Assembly (NCBI RefSeq): GCF_002158995.1
Contig: NZ_LOHF01000007.1
Span: 62,001-126,000, forward strand
DNA length: 64,000 nt
From: Pseudomonas caspiana
GTDB taxonomy: Bacteria; Pseudomonadota; Gammaproteobacteria; Pseudomonadales; Pseudomonadaceae
Direction: 5' to 3'
Part shown: piece after piece, positions 50,597 through 60,180 of the stretch
Numbering within the stretch: position 1 is the stretch's first letter
Layout: each line of letters starts with the position of its first letter
The notes under the pieces: model-generated
Seen by the model: the letters and a program-made list of their open reading frames with translations, nothing else
Databases searched by the model: none
Told to the model about the DNA's origin: nothing
Position numbers and translations under genes: made by a program

Positions 50597-50944
50597 TTTT
50601 TGGTTTTTTCGGTGAGCGGTAGCCGATAGTAGCGCAGCCCCCGCAGGAACGGGGGTTGACGGGGAATTGAATAGACTAAGGTCGTATGATCACTGGAACG
50701 AGCGCCCTCAGATGTAGCTGTCGGCGCGGTGTCTCTCTGGACGCGGTCCTATGGGACTACTCAGGTTCTGTGGGAGCTGGGCTTGCCCGCGATAAGGCTA
50801 GCGCTGTAAGCAGGTATACCGCGTTATCGTTTATCGCGAGCAAGCTCGGCTCCCACAGGGCCGGACCACCCTGAGATTCCTTCACCCGGCCAGCATGCCT
50901 GCCAGGATGAATGCCATTCTGTGTGCGAGGCCTATCCCATCCGA
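50597..50944. other. Intergenic region between kdgD and the regulator
   Basis: No gene. It contains the REP doublet at 50768-50858 and an extra GTCGTATGATCA (50681-50692), the mirror of the GATCATACGA motif at 51786-51795. Confidence 0.45.
50768..50858. repeat. REP doublet (REPIN)
   Basis: Arms CTGTGGGAGCTGGGCTTGCC and GAGCAAGCTCGGCTCCCACAG. Confidence 0.8.
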
Positions 50945-51694
50945 TCAAGCCCGCTGCGACTCGGCCTCTTCGTGCGCATGACGCAATCGCTCGCGGCTGT
51001 TGGTCAGGTGCAGACGCATGGCGGCGCGGGCGGCATCGGAGTCCTGGCGGGCGATGGCGTCGTAGATTTCTTCGTGCTCACGGCTCAGACGGGTCATGTA
51101 GTGCTGCTGATCGTCATGGGCCAGGCGCGCCGAGTTCAACCGGGTACGCGGAATGATGCTCGTGCCCAGGTGCGTCATGATGTCGGTGAAATAGCGGTTG
51201 CCCGTGGACAACGCAATCTGCAGGTGGAACTGGAAATCCGAACCGACCGCATCGGTTGCGTGAGAGGCACTTTCGTTGAGTGCGTCCAGCGCCTGACGCA
51301 TGGCCAGCAATTGCTCATCGGTACGGCGTTGCGCCGCCAGCCCGGCCGACTCGACTTCCAGGCTGATACGCAACTCAAGGATCGCCAGCACATCGCGCAA
51401 GGTGACGATGGTCGCCGGGTCGATACGGAAACCGCTAGGGCTGGGTGTATCCAGCACGAAGGTGCCAATACCGTGACGGGTTTCTACCAGACCGGAGGCC
51501 TGAAGCCGTGAGATGGCTTCGCGCACAACCGTGCGGCTGACGCCCTGCTCTTCCATGATGGCTGATTCGGTAGGCAACTTGTCGCCACGCTTGAGCAGCC
51601 CGCTGCGAATACGCTCGGACAGTTCAGTAACCAGCTCTTGCGCAAGGCTGCGGTGCTTGCGGCGGGCGCGAGGCAGTGCGCTTTGATTTTCCAT
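50945..51694 (-). CDS. FadR-type GntR regulator, probable aldarate regulator
   Basis: A 249-residue regulator with the winged-helix N-terminus LPTESAIMEEQGVSRTVVREAISRL (about 40-64) and an FCD ligand domain (AILELRISLEVESAGLA; FHLQIALSTGNRYF). It is the nearest regulator to kdgD-gudP-garD, and operator-like motifs are shared between its own upstream region and the kdgD promoter, so it probably represses both (inference). The start MENQSALPRARRKHR at 51694 is chosen over a 15-codon extension. Confidence 0.88.
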   Translation of the reverse strand: MENQSALPRARRKHRSLAQELVTELSERIRSGLLKRGDKLPTESAIMEEQGVSRTVVREAISRLQASGLVETRHGIGTFVLDTPSPSGFRIDPATIVTLRDVLAILELRISLEVESAGLAAQRRTDEQLLAMRQALDALNESASHATDAVGSDFQFHLQIALSTGNRYFTDIMTHLGTSIIPRTRLNSARLAHDDQQHYMTRLSREHEEIYDAIARQDSDAARAAMRLHLTNSRERLRHAHEEAESQRA

Positions 51695-51743
51695 ATCCAA
51701 CGTCAATCTCGAGCAATGAAAGAAGTGATGATAGCTCACCGGG

Positions 51744-51795
51744 TTATACGATCACATTCGTAAAATCGACTGAATTGTACGAGCCGATCATACGA
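51744..51795. promoter_or_regulatory. Operator-like motifs upstream of the GntR regulator
   Basis: TTATACGATC (51744), TTGTACGAGC (51775) and GATCATACGA (51786) lie 50-100 bases upstream of the regulator start. The last one overlaps the 3' end of the ABC transporter gene. They resemble half-sites of one motif that also overlaps the kdgD promoter. Confidence 0.45.
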
Positions 51796-53524
51796 CAGCC
51801 TGAGAATGCGGCTGTTCGCGCAAATCTCCGGCCTCAATCCGCAGTAGCCGTCTGTGAAACCGCTTTAGACTGCTGCGGTGGCCAATGCTGACTAAAGTTA
51901 CATCCGGTAACTCATCAATCAGCGCCTGATACAGCAAAGCCTCGTCTTCTTCATCCATAGCAGACGTCGCTTCATCCATATACAGCCAGCGTGGCTGGAA
52001 CAGCAGCGCTCGGGCAAATGCCACACGTTGCTGCTCACCCGGAGATAGCATCCGCTGCCAGTGGTTGCTCTCATCAAGGCGCGGTATCAGATGCTCCAGC
52101 CGACAGGTTTCCAGCACTTCGGCGAAGCGCTCGGCCGGGTAGGCTTCTACGGCCTGTGGATAACTCATGGCCTCACGCAACGTGCCGATGGGCAGATAAG
52201 GCCGCTGCGGCAGGAACAAATAGCGCTCGTCCGGCAACTGAATACGGCCTTTGCCGTCCTGCCACAAACCACCCAAAGCCCGCAGCAAGGTACTTTTGCC
52301 ACTGCCGGAACGACCTCCGACCATGACCCGCTCGCCCGCTGCGATCTTCAGGCTGGTGTTGTTCAACAACTGGCGGCTGGTGCCGAGTTGCAACGCCAGC
52401 CCGGCAAGGCTCAGCGCGTTGCCGGCATGGCTGATTTCGATAGCTGAAACATGGGCTTCGTTCTGATCCAGCGCCTGACGAAAGCTCAGCAGACGATCAC
52501 AGGTCGCTCGCCAAGACGCCAACGTAGCGTATGCGTCGATGAACCAACTGAAGTTTTCCTGCACGCTGCCAAAGGCGGAGTTGATCTGCATGAGCTCGCC
52601 TAGCTCGATCTTCCCCGCGAAGTAGCGCGGCGCAGCCACCACAAAGGCGAAGATGATCGCAATCTGCGAGTAACCGGCGGTAAAAAACGTCAGGCGCTTT
52701 TGCACCCGCATCATTGACCAGAAGTTGCTCCAGACCATGCCGAATCGCGCACTCAGACGCTCATTCTCATTAGGTTCGCCGTCGGACAGCGCAATGCTTT
52801 CGGCGTTTTCCCGCACGCGAACCAACGAGAAACGCAGGTCAGCCTCATAACGTTCCTGCTGGTTGCTCAATGGGATCAATCGACGCCCGATCAAATGAGT
52901 CAACCAACTGCCCGCCACCGCATAGAGCAATGCAGCCCAGAACATATAGCCGGGGATCTCGATGCCGAACAGCTCAATGCTGCCGGAAACGCCCCACAGA
53001 ATGATCGAAAAGGACACCAGACTGACGATGGTCTTCATCAACCCTAGGCCCAACGACAGCGTGTCGCTGGTGAATTTGTTGAGGTCTTCGGACAAGCGCT
53101 GGTCAGGGTTATCGGTATAACCGCCCTGCTCCAGCTGGTAATAGTTTTTGTGGCTGAGCCACTTGGCAAAATGCTGCTCGGTAAGCCAGCGCCGCCAGCG
53201 AATCGTAAGCATCTGGGTCAGATACAGCCGGTAGACAGCACCCAGGATCCCGACCGTGGCGATACCGCAGAAGTACAGAATCGACTGTGTGAACGCCGCA
53301 AGATCCTTCTTTTCCAGCGCGTTGTAGAAGTCTCGATACCAACTGTTAAGCACCACTGAAATGGCGACGCTAAACAACGACAGCAGTGTCACGGCGATCA
53401 GAAGCACCCATGCCAGGCGCTTTTCCTCGCTGCGCCAGTAGGGAGTGATGAGTGTCCAGACACGGGAAAAGAACTTTTCCCGCACGCTGTCATTAACAGT
53501 GGAATACTCGGCGTTGCGATTCAT
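51788..53524 (-). CDS. YddA/SbmA-like ABC transporter, fused permease and ATPase
   Basis: A 578-residue half-transporter. The N-terminal SbmA/BacA-type membrane domain has about six segments, with WYRDFYNALEKKD (about 62-74) and YTDNPDQRLSEDL typical of the group. The C-terminal ATPase has Walker A GGRSGSGKST (about 402-411), signature LSPGEQQRVAFARAL and Walker B WLYMDEATSAMDEED. YddA-like proteins are putative exporters with unknown substrate. The stop lies inside the regulatory region of the neighbouring regulator. Confidence 0.9.
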   Translation of the reverse strand: MNRNAEYSTVNDSVREKFFSRVWTLITPYWRSEEKRLAWVLLIAVTLLSLFSVAISVVLNSWYRDFYNALEKKDLAAFTQSILYFCGIATVGILGAVYRLYLTQMLTIRWRRWLTEQHFAKWLSHKNYYQLEQGGYTDNPDQRLSEDLNKFTSDTLSLGLGLMKTIVSLVSFSIILWGVSGSIELFGIEIPGYMFWAALLYAVAGSWLTHLIGRRLIPLSNQQERYEADLRFSLVRVRENAESIALSDGEPNENERLSARFGMVWSNFWSMMRVQKRLTFFTAGYSQIAIIFAFVVAAPRYFAGKIELGELMQINSAFGSVQENFSWFIDAYATLASWRATCDRLLSFRQALDQNEAHVSAIEISHAGNALSLAGLALQLGTSRQLLNNTSLKIAAGERVMVGGRSGSGKSTLLRALGGLWQDGKGRIQLPDERYLFLPQRPYLPIGTLREAMSYPQAVEAYPAERFAEVLETCRLEHLIPRLDESNHWQRMLSPGEQQRVAFARALLFQPRWLYMDEATSAMDEEDEALLYQALIDELPDVTLVSIGHRSSLKRFHRRLLRIEAGDLREQPHSQAVV

Positions 53525-53610
53525 GGTGACGACTCGACTTCTAGTGAAGTTCAGCGTCCGGGCGTTAAACCCGGACGCACGACACGATCATCCATGACAG
53601 GAAAAACGGC

Positions 53611-54171
53611 TTAGCGGCGTACTGGACGCTTCTGCAACTTGCGCTGCAAGGTGCGGCGGTGCATGCCCAACGCCCTGGCGGTCGCGGAAATATTGCCTTC
53701 GTGCTCAGTCAGCACCCGCTGAATATGTTCCCACTGCAAACGGTCAACCGACATCGGGTTGTCCGGCACCAGGGTGTCCAGGTCCGAATGCTGGGACAAC
53801 AGCGCAGCCAGCACATCGTCAGCATCGGCGGGTTTGCACAGGTAATTACACGCGCCACGCTTGATAGCTTCAACGGCCGTGGCAATGCTGGAATAACCGG
53901 TAAGGATCACGACGCGCATGTCCGGGTCCAGCTCCAGCAGCTTGGGCAGCAGCACCAGACCGGAATCGCCGTCCATTTTCAGGTCCAGCGCCGCGAACTC
54001 AGGGATGTCCGATTGAGCCAGGATCAATCCTTCTTCGGCAGAACCGGCGGTGCTGACACGAAAGCCGCGACGGGACATCGCCCGGGCCATCACGCGAGTG
54101 AAAGTGGCGTCATCATCAACCAGCAACAAATGCGGCAGTTCTTCGCCTTCAACCTGGATTTCGTCACTCAT
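53611..54171 (-). CDS. roxR: Response regulator RoxR (RegA/PrrA/ActR type)
   Basis: A 186-residue regulator with a receiver domain (phospho-Asp in AALDLKMDGDSG, about residue 63; Lys in LCKPADADD) and a C-terminal Fis-type helix-turn-helix (EGNISATARALGMHRRTLQRKLQ, about 158-180), nearly invariant in the RegA family. It controls respiratory oxidases and redox functions in Pseudomonas. It overlaps roxS by 4 bases (ATGA), so translation is coupled. Confidence 0.94.
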   Translation of the reverse strand: MSDEIQVEGEELPHLLLVDDDATFTRVMARAMSRRGFRVSTAGSAEEGLILAQSDIPEFAALDLKMDGDSGLVLLPKLLELDPDMRVVILTGYSSIATAVEAIKRGACNYLCKPADADDVLAALLSQHSDLDTLVPDNPMSVDRLQWEHIQRVLTEHEGNISATARALGMHRRTLQRKLQKRPVRR

Positions 54172-55427
54172 GCATCATCTCCTCGGGCGTCACGTGGCAG
54201 GCGCAGCTCGGTGAGCGTGCCGCCGTCCTCATGACTGTAGAGTTTTACCGAGCCGCCCGCGCGGGTCACGCTGGCCTTGCTCAAGAAAAGGCCGAGGCCG
54301 AAGCCTTTGCCTTTGGTCGTAAAGAAAGGTTTACCGATTTGTTCGGCAATTGCCAGTGGCACGCCGGGGCCGTGGTCGCGGATGCTGATACAGATTTCTG
54401 TACTGTCCCAGTTCAGATTCACTTCCAGCCCCTCTGGGCAGGCATCGGCGGCATTATTAAGCAGGTTAAGCAGCGCTTGAGTCAGATCAGGCGGCGGCGC
54501 AAGCATGGGCGCTGCGTCCTTGCCGAGCAACTGAAACCGGTAGCTGGCCTCGGGACGCATCAAATGCCAGCGGTCCAGGGCTTCATTGAGCCAATGGCTG
54601 ACGGTCTGCATTTCCACTGCCAGACGGCGATTGGCCTCTGCAGCGCGCACCAACTGTTGCAGTGTCTGCTTGCACTGTTTGACCTGTTCCTGCAGCACTT
54701 CCAGATCGTCCTGCAAGGCCGGGTCCTTGTGGTCCTGACGCATTTCCTTGAGCAGCACGCTCATGGTCGCCAGAGGCGTGCCCAACTCGTGGGCCGCTCC
54801 GGCGGCTTGAGTGGCAACCGCCAGTAATTGCTGATCGCGCAAGCCTTCCTCACGCCGCTCGGCCCGTAGTTGTTCCTGACGCCGCAACTCCTCGGCCATC
54901 TTCGCCGCAAAGAACGTGATAACCGCGGCAGCCAGGGCAAAGCTCAGCCACATACCGTAGATCTGCATGTTTTCACGGGAGATCGGGTAAGTGTCGAGCG
55001 GAAAGGAGTGCCCCAGCAACAAGCTGTACAGCGCCAGAGCGATCCCCGAAAGAATCAACGAATAACGCCATGGCAACGTGACGGCGGCGATCGTCAATGG
55101 CACCAGATAATAAGAAACAAAGGGGTTGGTCGAACCGCCTGAGTAATAAAGCAGCGCGCTGTGGATAAACAGATCGAACGCCAGCTGCACCGCGTATTCC
55201 TGCTCCGTTACCGGCAGCGAGGTGCGCAGACGCACCGCCGTCACTGCGCACCAGATCATTGAGAATCCGAGGGTGATCGCCAGCTGCATCCAGGGCAACG
55301 GTAATAAATGGAACAGGTACGCAATACCCACTGAACCGGCCTGGGCAGCCAGTACCAGCGTACGGATAAAGGTCAGACGCCAGAGATTCTGACGCGTAGC
55401 GGACAGCAATTGGACGGGGGCGAGCAT
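54168..55427 (-). CDS. roxS: Redox sensor histidine kinase RoxS (RegB/PrrB type)
   Basis: A 419-residue inner-membrane kinase with about six N-terminal membrane segments, the quinone-site signature GGSTNPFVSYYLVP (about 104-117) and the H-box HELGTPLATM (about 212-221). The N box is LLNLLNNAADACPEG, with G boxes DHGPGVP and GKGFGLGLFLSKA. The RegB redox-cysteine stretch is not evident. The start at 55427 has AGGAGA 5 bases upstream; a 57-codon extension is a cross-over into the divergent promoter region. Confidence 0.93.
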   Translation of the reverse strand: MLAPVQLLSATRQNLWRLTFIRTLVLAAQAGSVGIAYLFHLLPLPWMQLAITLGFSMIWCAVTAVRLRTSLPVTEQEYAVQLAFDLFIHSALLYYSGGSTNPFVSYYLVPLTIAAVTLPWRYSLILSGIALALYSLLLGHSFPLDTYPISRENMQIYGMWLSFALAAAVITFFAAKMAEELRRQEQLRAERREEGLRDQQLLAVATQAAGAAHELGTPLATMSVLLKEMRQDHKDPALQDDLEVLQEQVKQCKQTLQQLVRAAEANRRLAVEMQTVSHWLNEALDRWHLMRPEASYRFQLLGKDAAPMLAPPPDLTQALLNLLNNAADACPEGLEVNLNWDSTEICISIRDHGPGVPLAIAEQIGKPFFTTKGKGFGLGLFLSKASVTRAGGSVKLYSHEDGGTLTELRLPRDARGDDA

Positions 55428-55677
55428 GAGCTCTCCTGATGAGTGCTCCAGGCGAATCGGTGCGAGTATAACCAAGCAACAACAAAAACTGCGCAAACTG
55501 CGGCAAACCACCACAGGTTTCATGAATAATTTATCTTTCGCCTCGGCGATCAACTGGCCCGGCAGCCATGAAGCGCCGGAACCCCACTCCCGACTCACAG
55601 TCTTACAGCTTTGCGCCCTGCCGACCTTCGTCGCGGGCCTGCTTTAAAACAGCACGCTTCATAACAAGGAGTTTCGA

Positions 55678-56394
55678 ATGTTCAGCCTTCGCCCTACTGC
55701 CGCCCTGCTCGCCCTCGGCGCCGCTGCCCTGACCAGCGTTCCTGCCATGGCAGACAGCGTTAACTACAACCAGGTTTCTGTACATGCCGAGGTCAATCAG
55801 GAAGTCACCCGAGACCTGATGAACGTGACGCTGTACAGCGAAGCGCAAAATACCGATCCGGCAAAGCTGGCAGCTGAAATCACCGAAACCCTCAACAAGG
55901 CTCTGGGCCAGGCACGCCAGGTCAAAGGCGTCACCATCCGCCAGGGCAATCGCAACAGCTACCCGATTTATGATGACAAAGGCCAGAAAATCACCGGCTG
56001 GCGTGAACGCGCAGAACTGCGCCTGGAAAGCGCCGATTTTGCTGCGTTGTCCAAGTTGACTGGTGAACTGCTTGGCGACATGAAAATGGGCGGCATGGAC
56101 TTCTCGATCTCCAAACCGACTCGCAAGGCCAGCGAAGACACCTTGCTCAAAGAAGCCGTCACCGCATTCCGCGCCCGTGCCCAACTGGTCACTGAAGCGT
56201 TGGGCGGTACCGGCTACAAAGTGGTCAACCTGAACTTCAACACCACCGGTTATCCACAGCCGTACCTGCGCGCGCCGGTCATGATGATGAAAGCCGCTCG
56301 TGAAGACGCAGCAGCGCCTACGCCGGAAATCGAAGCAGGCACCAGCGATGTCACGGTAACTGCCGATGGCGTCATCGAAGTCGCTATCCCGTAG
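55678..56394 (+). CDS. SIMPL-domain (DUF541) periplasmic protein
   Basis: A 238-residue exported protein with a signal peptide (MFSLRPTAALLALGAAALTSVPAMA) and a SIMPL domain. It has NYNQVSVHAEVNQEVTRDLMNVTLYSE, then GVTIRQGNRNSYPIYDDKGQKITGWRERAELRLE, the conserved GW/W-x-R-A core of the family. Related proteins are linked to oxidative stress tolerance and envelope functions. It is divergent from roxS. AAGGAG is the ribosome site, and a terminator follows. Confidence 0.9.
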   Translation: MFSLRPTAALLALGAAALTSVPAMADSVNYNQVSVHAEVNQEVTRDLMNVTLYSEAQNTDPAKLAAEITETLNKALGQARQVKGVTIRQGNRNSYPIYDDKGQKITGWRERAELRLESADFAALSKLTGELLGDMKMGGMDFSISKPTRKASEDTLLKEAVTAFRARAQLVTEALGGTGYKVVNLNFNTTGYPQPYLRAPVMMMKAAREDAAAPTPEIEAGTSDVTVTADGVIEVAIP

Positions 56395-56398
56395 TCCT

Positions 56399-56429
56399 AA
56401 AGGCGGCAGTCATGTGGCTGCCGCCTTTT
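56399..56429 (+). terminator. Terminator after the SIMPL gene
   Basis: AAAGGCGGCAG / CTGCCGCCTTT stem, then T residues. Confidence 0.85.
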
Positions 56430-56612
56430 CCCTACATTCCCGGTTACATCTCGCTCTTCCCGCGCCTCATCGCCCTACAGCAGCCAGTGGCACCGCCTGA
56501 TTCCCCGCATTTCTCTCATCCGTAGAATCGACCCTGCACCATCATTATTTTTACGCACATGGCGGACCGCCAACTTCGGTCACGCTGCAGTGCCTTAATT
56601 CAGGGTTCACGG

Positions 56613-58214
56613 ATGACACCTTCTACCAGCATCAACACACACCGTTCTACTGTCCCGGCACATCTGCTCCAGGAGGTAGACATCGATTTCGACACGTTCG
56701 ACCCGGCCTCGCCTCCTTCCGCGAGGTTCGAAGCCGGTCGCGGCAGCGAGCGCAAAGACACCCACGGTTCCATCGAAGCCGTTCTCAGAGAAGCAGGCTT
56801 TATTGAGCGAGAAGTTCACGCTATTTATTTTGGCAACTGGCTGCGAGACTATTCCCAGTTGCTCGACCCCAAGATCGTGCGCGCCTCCAACATGCCGAAG
56901 AGTTTCCCGGACCTGTTGTCCCGGCACGCCCTGACGCAAATCGTCGACGTCCTGGCGGTACGGGAATTTACCGACCTGATGGCTCATTATCGGGAGCGGT
57001 TCAGGGTCACCCCTGAGAGACTCGGCGTATACCGTCCCAGCGAGCACATCGATAACCCTAAAACCGTCAACCCAGGATCGTTTGACCCCACCGACCGAGA
57101 CGCGGATTTCGAGCCATGGGTACTGGCTGACGACGTTGTCGTCGGTGTTGATCCCGAGTCCTCGATGAAACGCTATCTCCAGCGTAGCGCCAATTTCATG
57201 GAGTCCGAGCTGGGCACCGCTGTCCTCGCAGGCCGCGCCTCAACTGACGGTTTGCGCGCGCTCGGTTCGGCGCTGCATGTTCTGGAAGATTTTTTCGCGC
57301 ACTCCAATTTTGTCGAACTGAGCTTGATAAAAATGGGCCACAAGGATGTGTTGCCCTGGACTTCGCGCACGGATTGCAAGCATGGCCTGCCATTGGTTAC
57401 CGGCAGCTTCGGGTCAACCGATGCCATTGCCAGCCTTGCAGCTCCGCTAGGCAAGATTCTGTTCTCTACCAAGGAGACGAATTTCGCGCCTATCAAGCCA
57501 GGGGTTCGCACTGAACGGGATGAGATCATTCTGATCCTGCTCAGAGAGCATCCTGACAAGGACTATCTGAAGGCTTACGACGTTTTTCTGAACGCTCGCG
57601 ATAGCTGGGCTGACTTGCCGTACTCAGAATACGTACAAGCCGTAAATCACTACCTGGCGTGGCCTGGGCGGGCGGCAGGCAATGCCTTTGCCAGCGTCAT
57701 GCAAGGTCTTTTTACAATACTGGGTAACAGCATCGGCAACGCGCAAACCCGCTTCGACGATGACCCCAACACCAGTGGATCGACTGACCCTTCGCACTCG
57801 CAACTGGCCAAGGATCACGCAGAGCATCCTTTGCATGGGCTGGCGGCAAGGCTGGCCCGGGAAGCAGTCCTGAACATTGGCAGGCAAATACTGGAGCAGT
57901 GGCGCTCGCCCGCTGCAAACATAGACGTGGCAAAGCTCGCCACCGATTACTTCAAGCACCCGATGGACAGCAGCTGGCAAGACGACACCGTGAAAAAATG
58001 GGCCCAGGGCAACCCGCAATCCGTCCAGATGGCCGCCAGCAAAACAACCCTCGACAACGTGGCGCTCGAACAGGCCAAACGCTCAATCGACCAGCTTGAA
58101 AATTTCCACAAAGAAGGCGGAAGTTTTCTGGAAAATTTCCTGACCGAAAAAAACCCATTACTGCAGCTCTGGAAACAGACCCCGATCGGTTCATTCCTGG
58201 GCGGCAAACGTTAA
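56613..58214 (+). CDS. HET-C family protein, first tandem copy
   Basis: A 533-residue protein related to the fungal heterokaryon-incompatibility protein HET-C. Conserved blocks are DTHGSIEAVLREAGF (49-63), IYFGNWLRDYSQLLDPKIVR (71-90), YRPSEHIDNP (140-149) and GSALHVLEDFFAHSNFVEL (218-236). In the last block H222, D226 and H230 look like a metal-binding H-x3-D-x3-H set similar to zinc phospholipase C. No signal peptide or secretion domain is seen. The start MTPSTSINTHRST at 56613 has AGGG upstream. The action is unknown; a membrane-damaging toxin is one possibility (inference). Confidence 0.82.
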   Translation: MTPSTSINTHRSTVPAHLLQEVDIDFDTFDPASPPSARFEAGRGSERKDTHGSIEAVLREAGFIEREVHAIYFGNWLRDYSQLLDPKIVRASNMPKSFPDLLSRHALTQIVDVLAVREFTDLMAHYRERFRVTPERLGVYRPSEHIDNPKTVNPGSFDPTDRDADFEPWVLADDVVVGVDPESSMKRYLQRSANFMESELGTAVLAGRASTDGLRALGSALHVLEDFFAHSNFVELSLIKMGHKDVLPWTSRTDCKHGLPLVTGSFGSTDAIASLAAPLGKILFSTKETNFAPIKPGVRTERDEIILILLREHPDKDYLKAYDVFLNARDSWADLPYSEYVQAVNHYLAWPGRAAGNAFASVMQGLFTILGNSIGNAQTRFDDDPNTSGSTDPSHSQLAKDHAEHPLHGLAARLAREAVLNIGRQILEQWRSPAANIDVAKLATDYFKHPMDSSWQDDTVKKWAQGNPQSVQMAASKTTLDNVALEQAKRSIDQLENFHKEGGSFLENFLTEKNPLLQLWKQTPIGSFLGGKR

Positions 58215-58245
58215 CGATCTGACAACGTTGCCTTGACCCATCCCT

Positions 58246-58310
58246 CGAGAGTTGCCGAAGGCTTAAGACGCGGCCAGTACGTCGCGATTCGCAGCCTTGG
58301 GCAGCTCTCG
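58246..58310. repeat. REP doublet, degenerate
   Basis: Arms GAGAGTTGCCGAAGGCT and AGCCTTGGGCAGCTCTC, of the AGGAGCTGCCGAAGG class, between the two HET-C genes. Confidence 0.55.
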
Positions 58311-58499
58311 CCGCTCATTCTGCCGATCATGCAAAGGCCGGCCACTTTCCCGAGTGCGCTGTCGATATTTCGCGTTGCCCGGTGTGCTGCGCCCTACAAC
58401 GCTCAGTCAGCGATCTGATTCCCCTGAAAATCTGCATCCGTACACTGGGACGTGCGTCGGGCGATCCCGCTCCGGCCGCATTAACTCAAGGAATCAAGG

Positions 58500-60095
58500 A
58501 TGAATCCGCTCATTGAAGAGTCCCCACTGGCCGCTACTCCCGTTCATCGCGGCGCCACCGAAACTGACAACACGATGGTCGGCCGTCCGCCGATCATCCA
58601 GCCACGATTTTCAGCGGGCGAAGGTGGCCCTGGCACGGCGACCCACGGCTCCATCGAGCATGTATTGAAAACCGCCGGGTTCAGGGAACACGAAGTTCGA
58701 GCCATCTATTTCGGCAATTGGTTGCGCGACTATTCACAATTGCTGGACCCCAAAATCGTGCGCGCCACGAGCATGCCCAAAAGCTTCCCGGACCTGCTGT
58801 CCAGAGACGCACTAACCAAAGTCGTCGATGTGCTGGCAATACGTGAATTCAAAGACCTGATGCAGGTGGATAGGGAACGGTTTCGGGTTACTGCGCAACG
58901 GCTCGGCGTCTATCGCCCCAGCGAGCATATCGACAACCCGAAAGTCACCGCCCCCGAGCCGGCCAATCCACAGAGCCGTGACAGCGATTTCGAACCGTGG
59001 GTGCTCGACGGTGATGCGTTGCTGAAGGTCGACTACCAAACCTCCATGAAGCGCTACATTCAGCGCAGCACCGCAACCATGAAGTCGCAGCTCGACTCAG
59101 CATCGAGCGCGGGCCTGGAGTCCACCGACGGTTTGCGCGCTTTTGGTTCTGCCCTCCATATACTTGAAGACTTTTTCTCGCACTCTAACTTTGCTGAACT
59201 GAGCCTGATAAAGCTGGGTTACACCGATGTTTTGCCTTGGACCTCCAAAGCCGACTGCCGCCATGGATTGCCGCTGGTGACCGGGATGTTCGGTTCAACC
59301 GACGTCATCGCCAGCCTCGCGGCCCCGATAGGCAAAATTCTGTTTTCTGTCAAAGACACGATCTTCACCCCTATTCAGTCAGGCGAACGTTACGAAAAAG
59401 ACCAGATCATTCAGATCCTGCTCAGCGAGCATCCGGACGAACGTTTGCTCAGCGCCTACGAAGGCTTCCTCAAGGTGCGTGACACGTGGGCCGACCTTCC
59501 TTACTCAAGCTATCTCCAAGAGCTGAATCACCACCTTGCCTTACCGGGCCAGCTTTTCAACAACGCCATTGGCTATGTGATGCAGGCTTTGCTGACGGTG
59601 GTAGGCAACAGCATCGGGCCCGCGCAAACCCTGATAACCGGCGATCCCAACAGCAATGGCTCGACAGATCCTTCGCACTCGCAACTGGCTAAAGACCATG
59701 CCGAACATCCGCTCCACGAACTGGCCGCGCTGCTGGCGCAGGAAGCTGTCGAGCACTTGGGGTTCGTCATGCTCGAACACTGGCTGGGCAGATCAGGCGC
59801 GGGGGACCCCGGGGTCGTCGCGGCTGCTTACATAACCCACGCCAACGACAGCAGTTGGCAGGACGACATTGTCAGGAAATGGGCAGCCGAAAATCCTCAA
59901 CAGGTCAAAAAGGCCGCCAGCAAAAACGAATTGGCAAACGTCGCTGAGAAAGTTCGAGGCCAAGCCATGCAGGAGCTGGAGAACCTCAATAGTCAGGGCA
60001 CACACTTTCTGGAGACATTCCTTACCGAAGATAACGCACTGTTGCGCTTGTGGAAGCTCACTCCGCTTGGCTGGTACCTGACCCGACGCAAGTAA
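58500..60095 (+). CDS. HET-C family protein, second tandem copy
   Basis: A 531-residue paralogue of the preceding protein, similar over almost its whole length (THGSIEHVLKTAGF; IYFGNWLRDYSQLLDPKIVR; GSALHILEDFFSHSNFAEL; STDPSHSQLAKDHAEHPLH). The first about 45 residues and parts of the C-terminal third differ. The candidate metal residues are kept (H, D and H in the ALHILEDFFSH block). AAGGA precedes the ATG. It is a recent-looking but already diverged duplication; the two copies are 285 bases apart. Confidence 0.82.
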   Translation: MNPLIEESPLAATPVHRGATETDNTMVGRPPIIQPRFSAGEGGPGTATHGSIEHVLKTAGFREHEVRAIYFGNWLRDYSQLLDPKIVRATSMPKSFPDLLSRDALTKVVDVLAIREFKDLMQVDRERFRVTAQRLGVYRPSEHIDNPKVTAPEPANPQSRDSDFEPWVLDGDALLKVDYQTSMKRYIQRSTATMKSQLDSASSAGLESTDGLRAFGSALHILEDFFSHSNFAELSLIKLGYTDVLPWTSKADCRHGLPLVTGMFGSTDVIASLAAPIGKILFSVKDTIFTPIQSGERYEKDQIIQILLSEHPDERLLSAYEGFLKVRDTWADLPYSSYLQELNHHLALPGQLFNNAIGYVMQALLTVVGNSIGPAQTLITGDPNSNGSTDPSHSQLAKDHAEHPLHELAALLAQEAVEHLGFVMLEHWLGRSGAGDPGVVAAAYITHANDSSWQDDIVRKWAAENPQQVKKAASKNELANVAEKVRGQAMQELENLNSQGTHFLETFLTEDNALLRLWKLTPLGWYLTRRK

Positions 60096-60180
60096 CAAAT
60101 TGTCGCGACCTCACGGGTGCGGCACTATCCGTTGTCTATTGCATCAGACATTCGGACTAGCTGCACTTCGCGAGGACTTC

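Noticed and set aside
30430..50858. Repeated short inverted sequences considered as a CRISPR array
   Set aside because: They are single inverted doublets spread between genes, not evenly spaced direct repeats; no cas genes are present.
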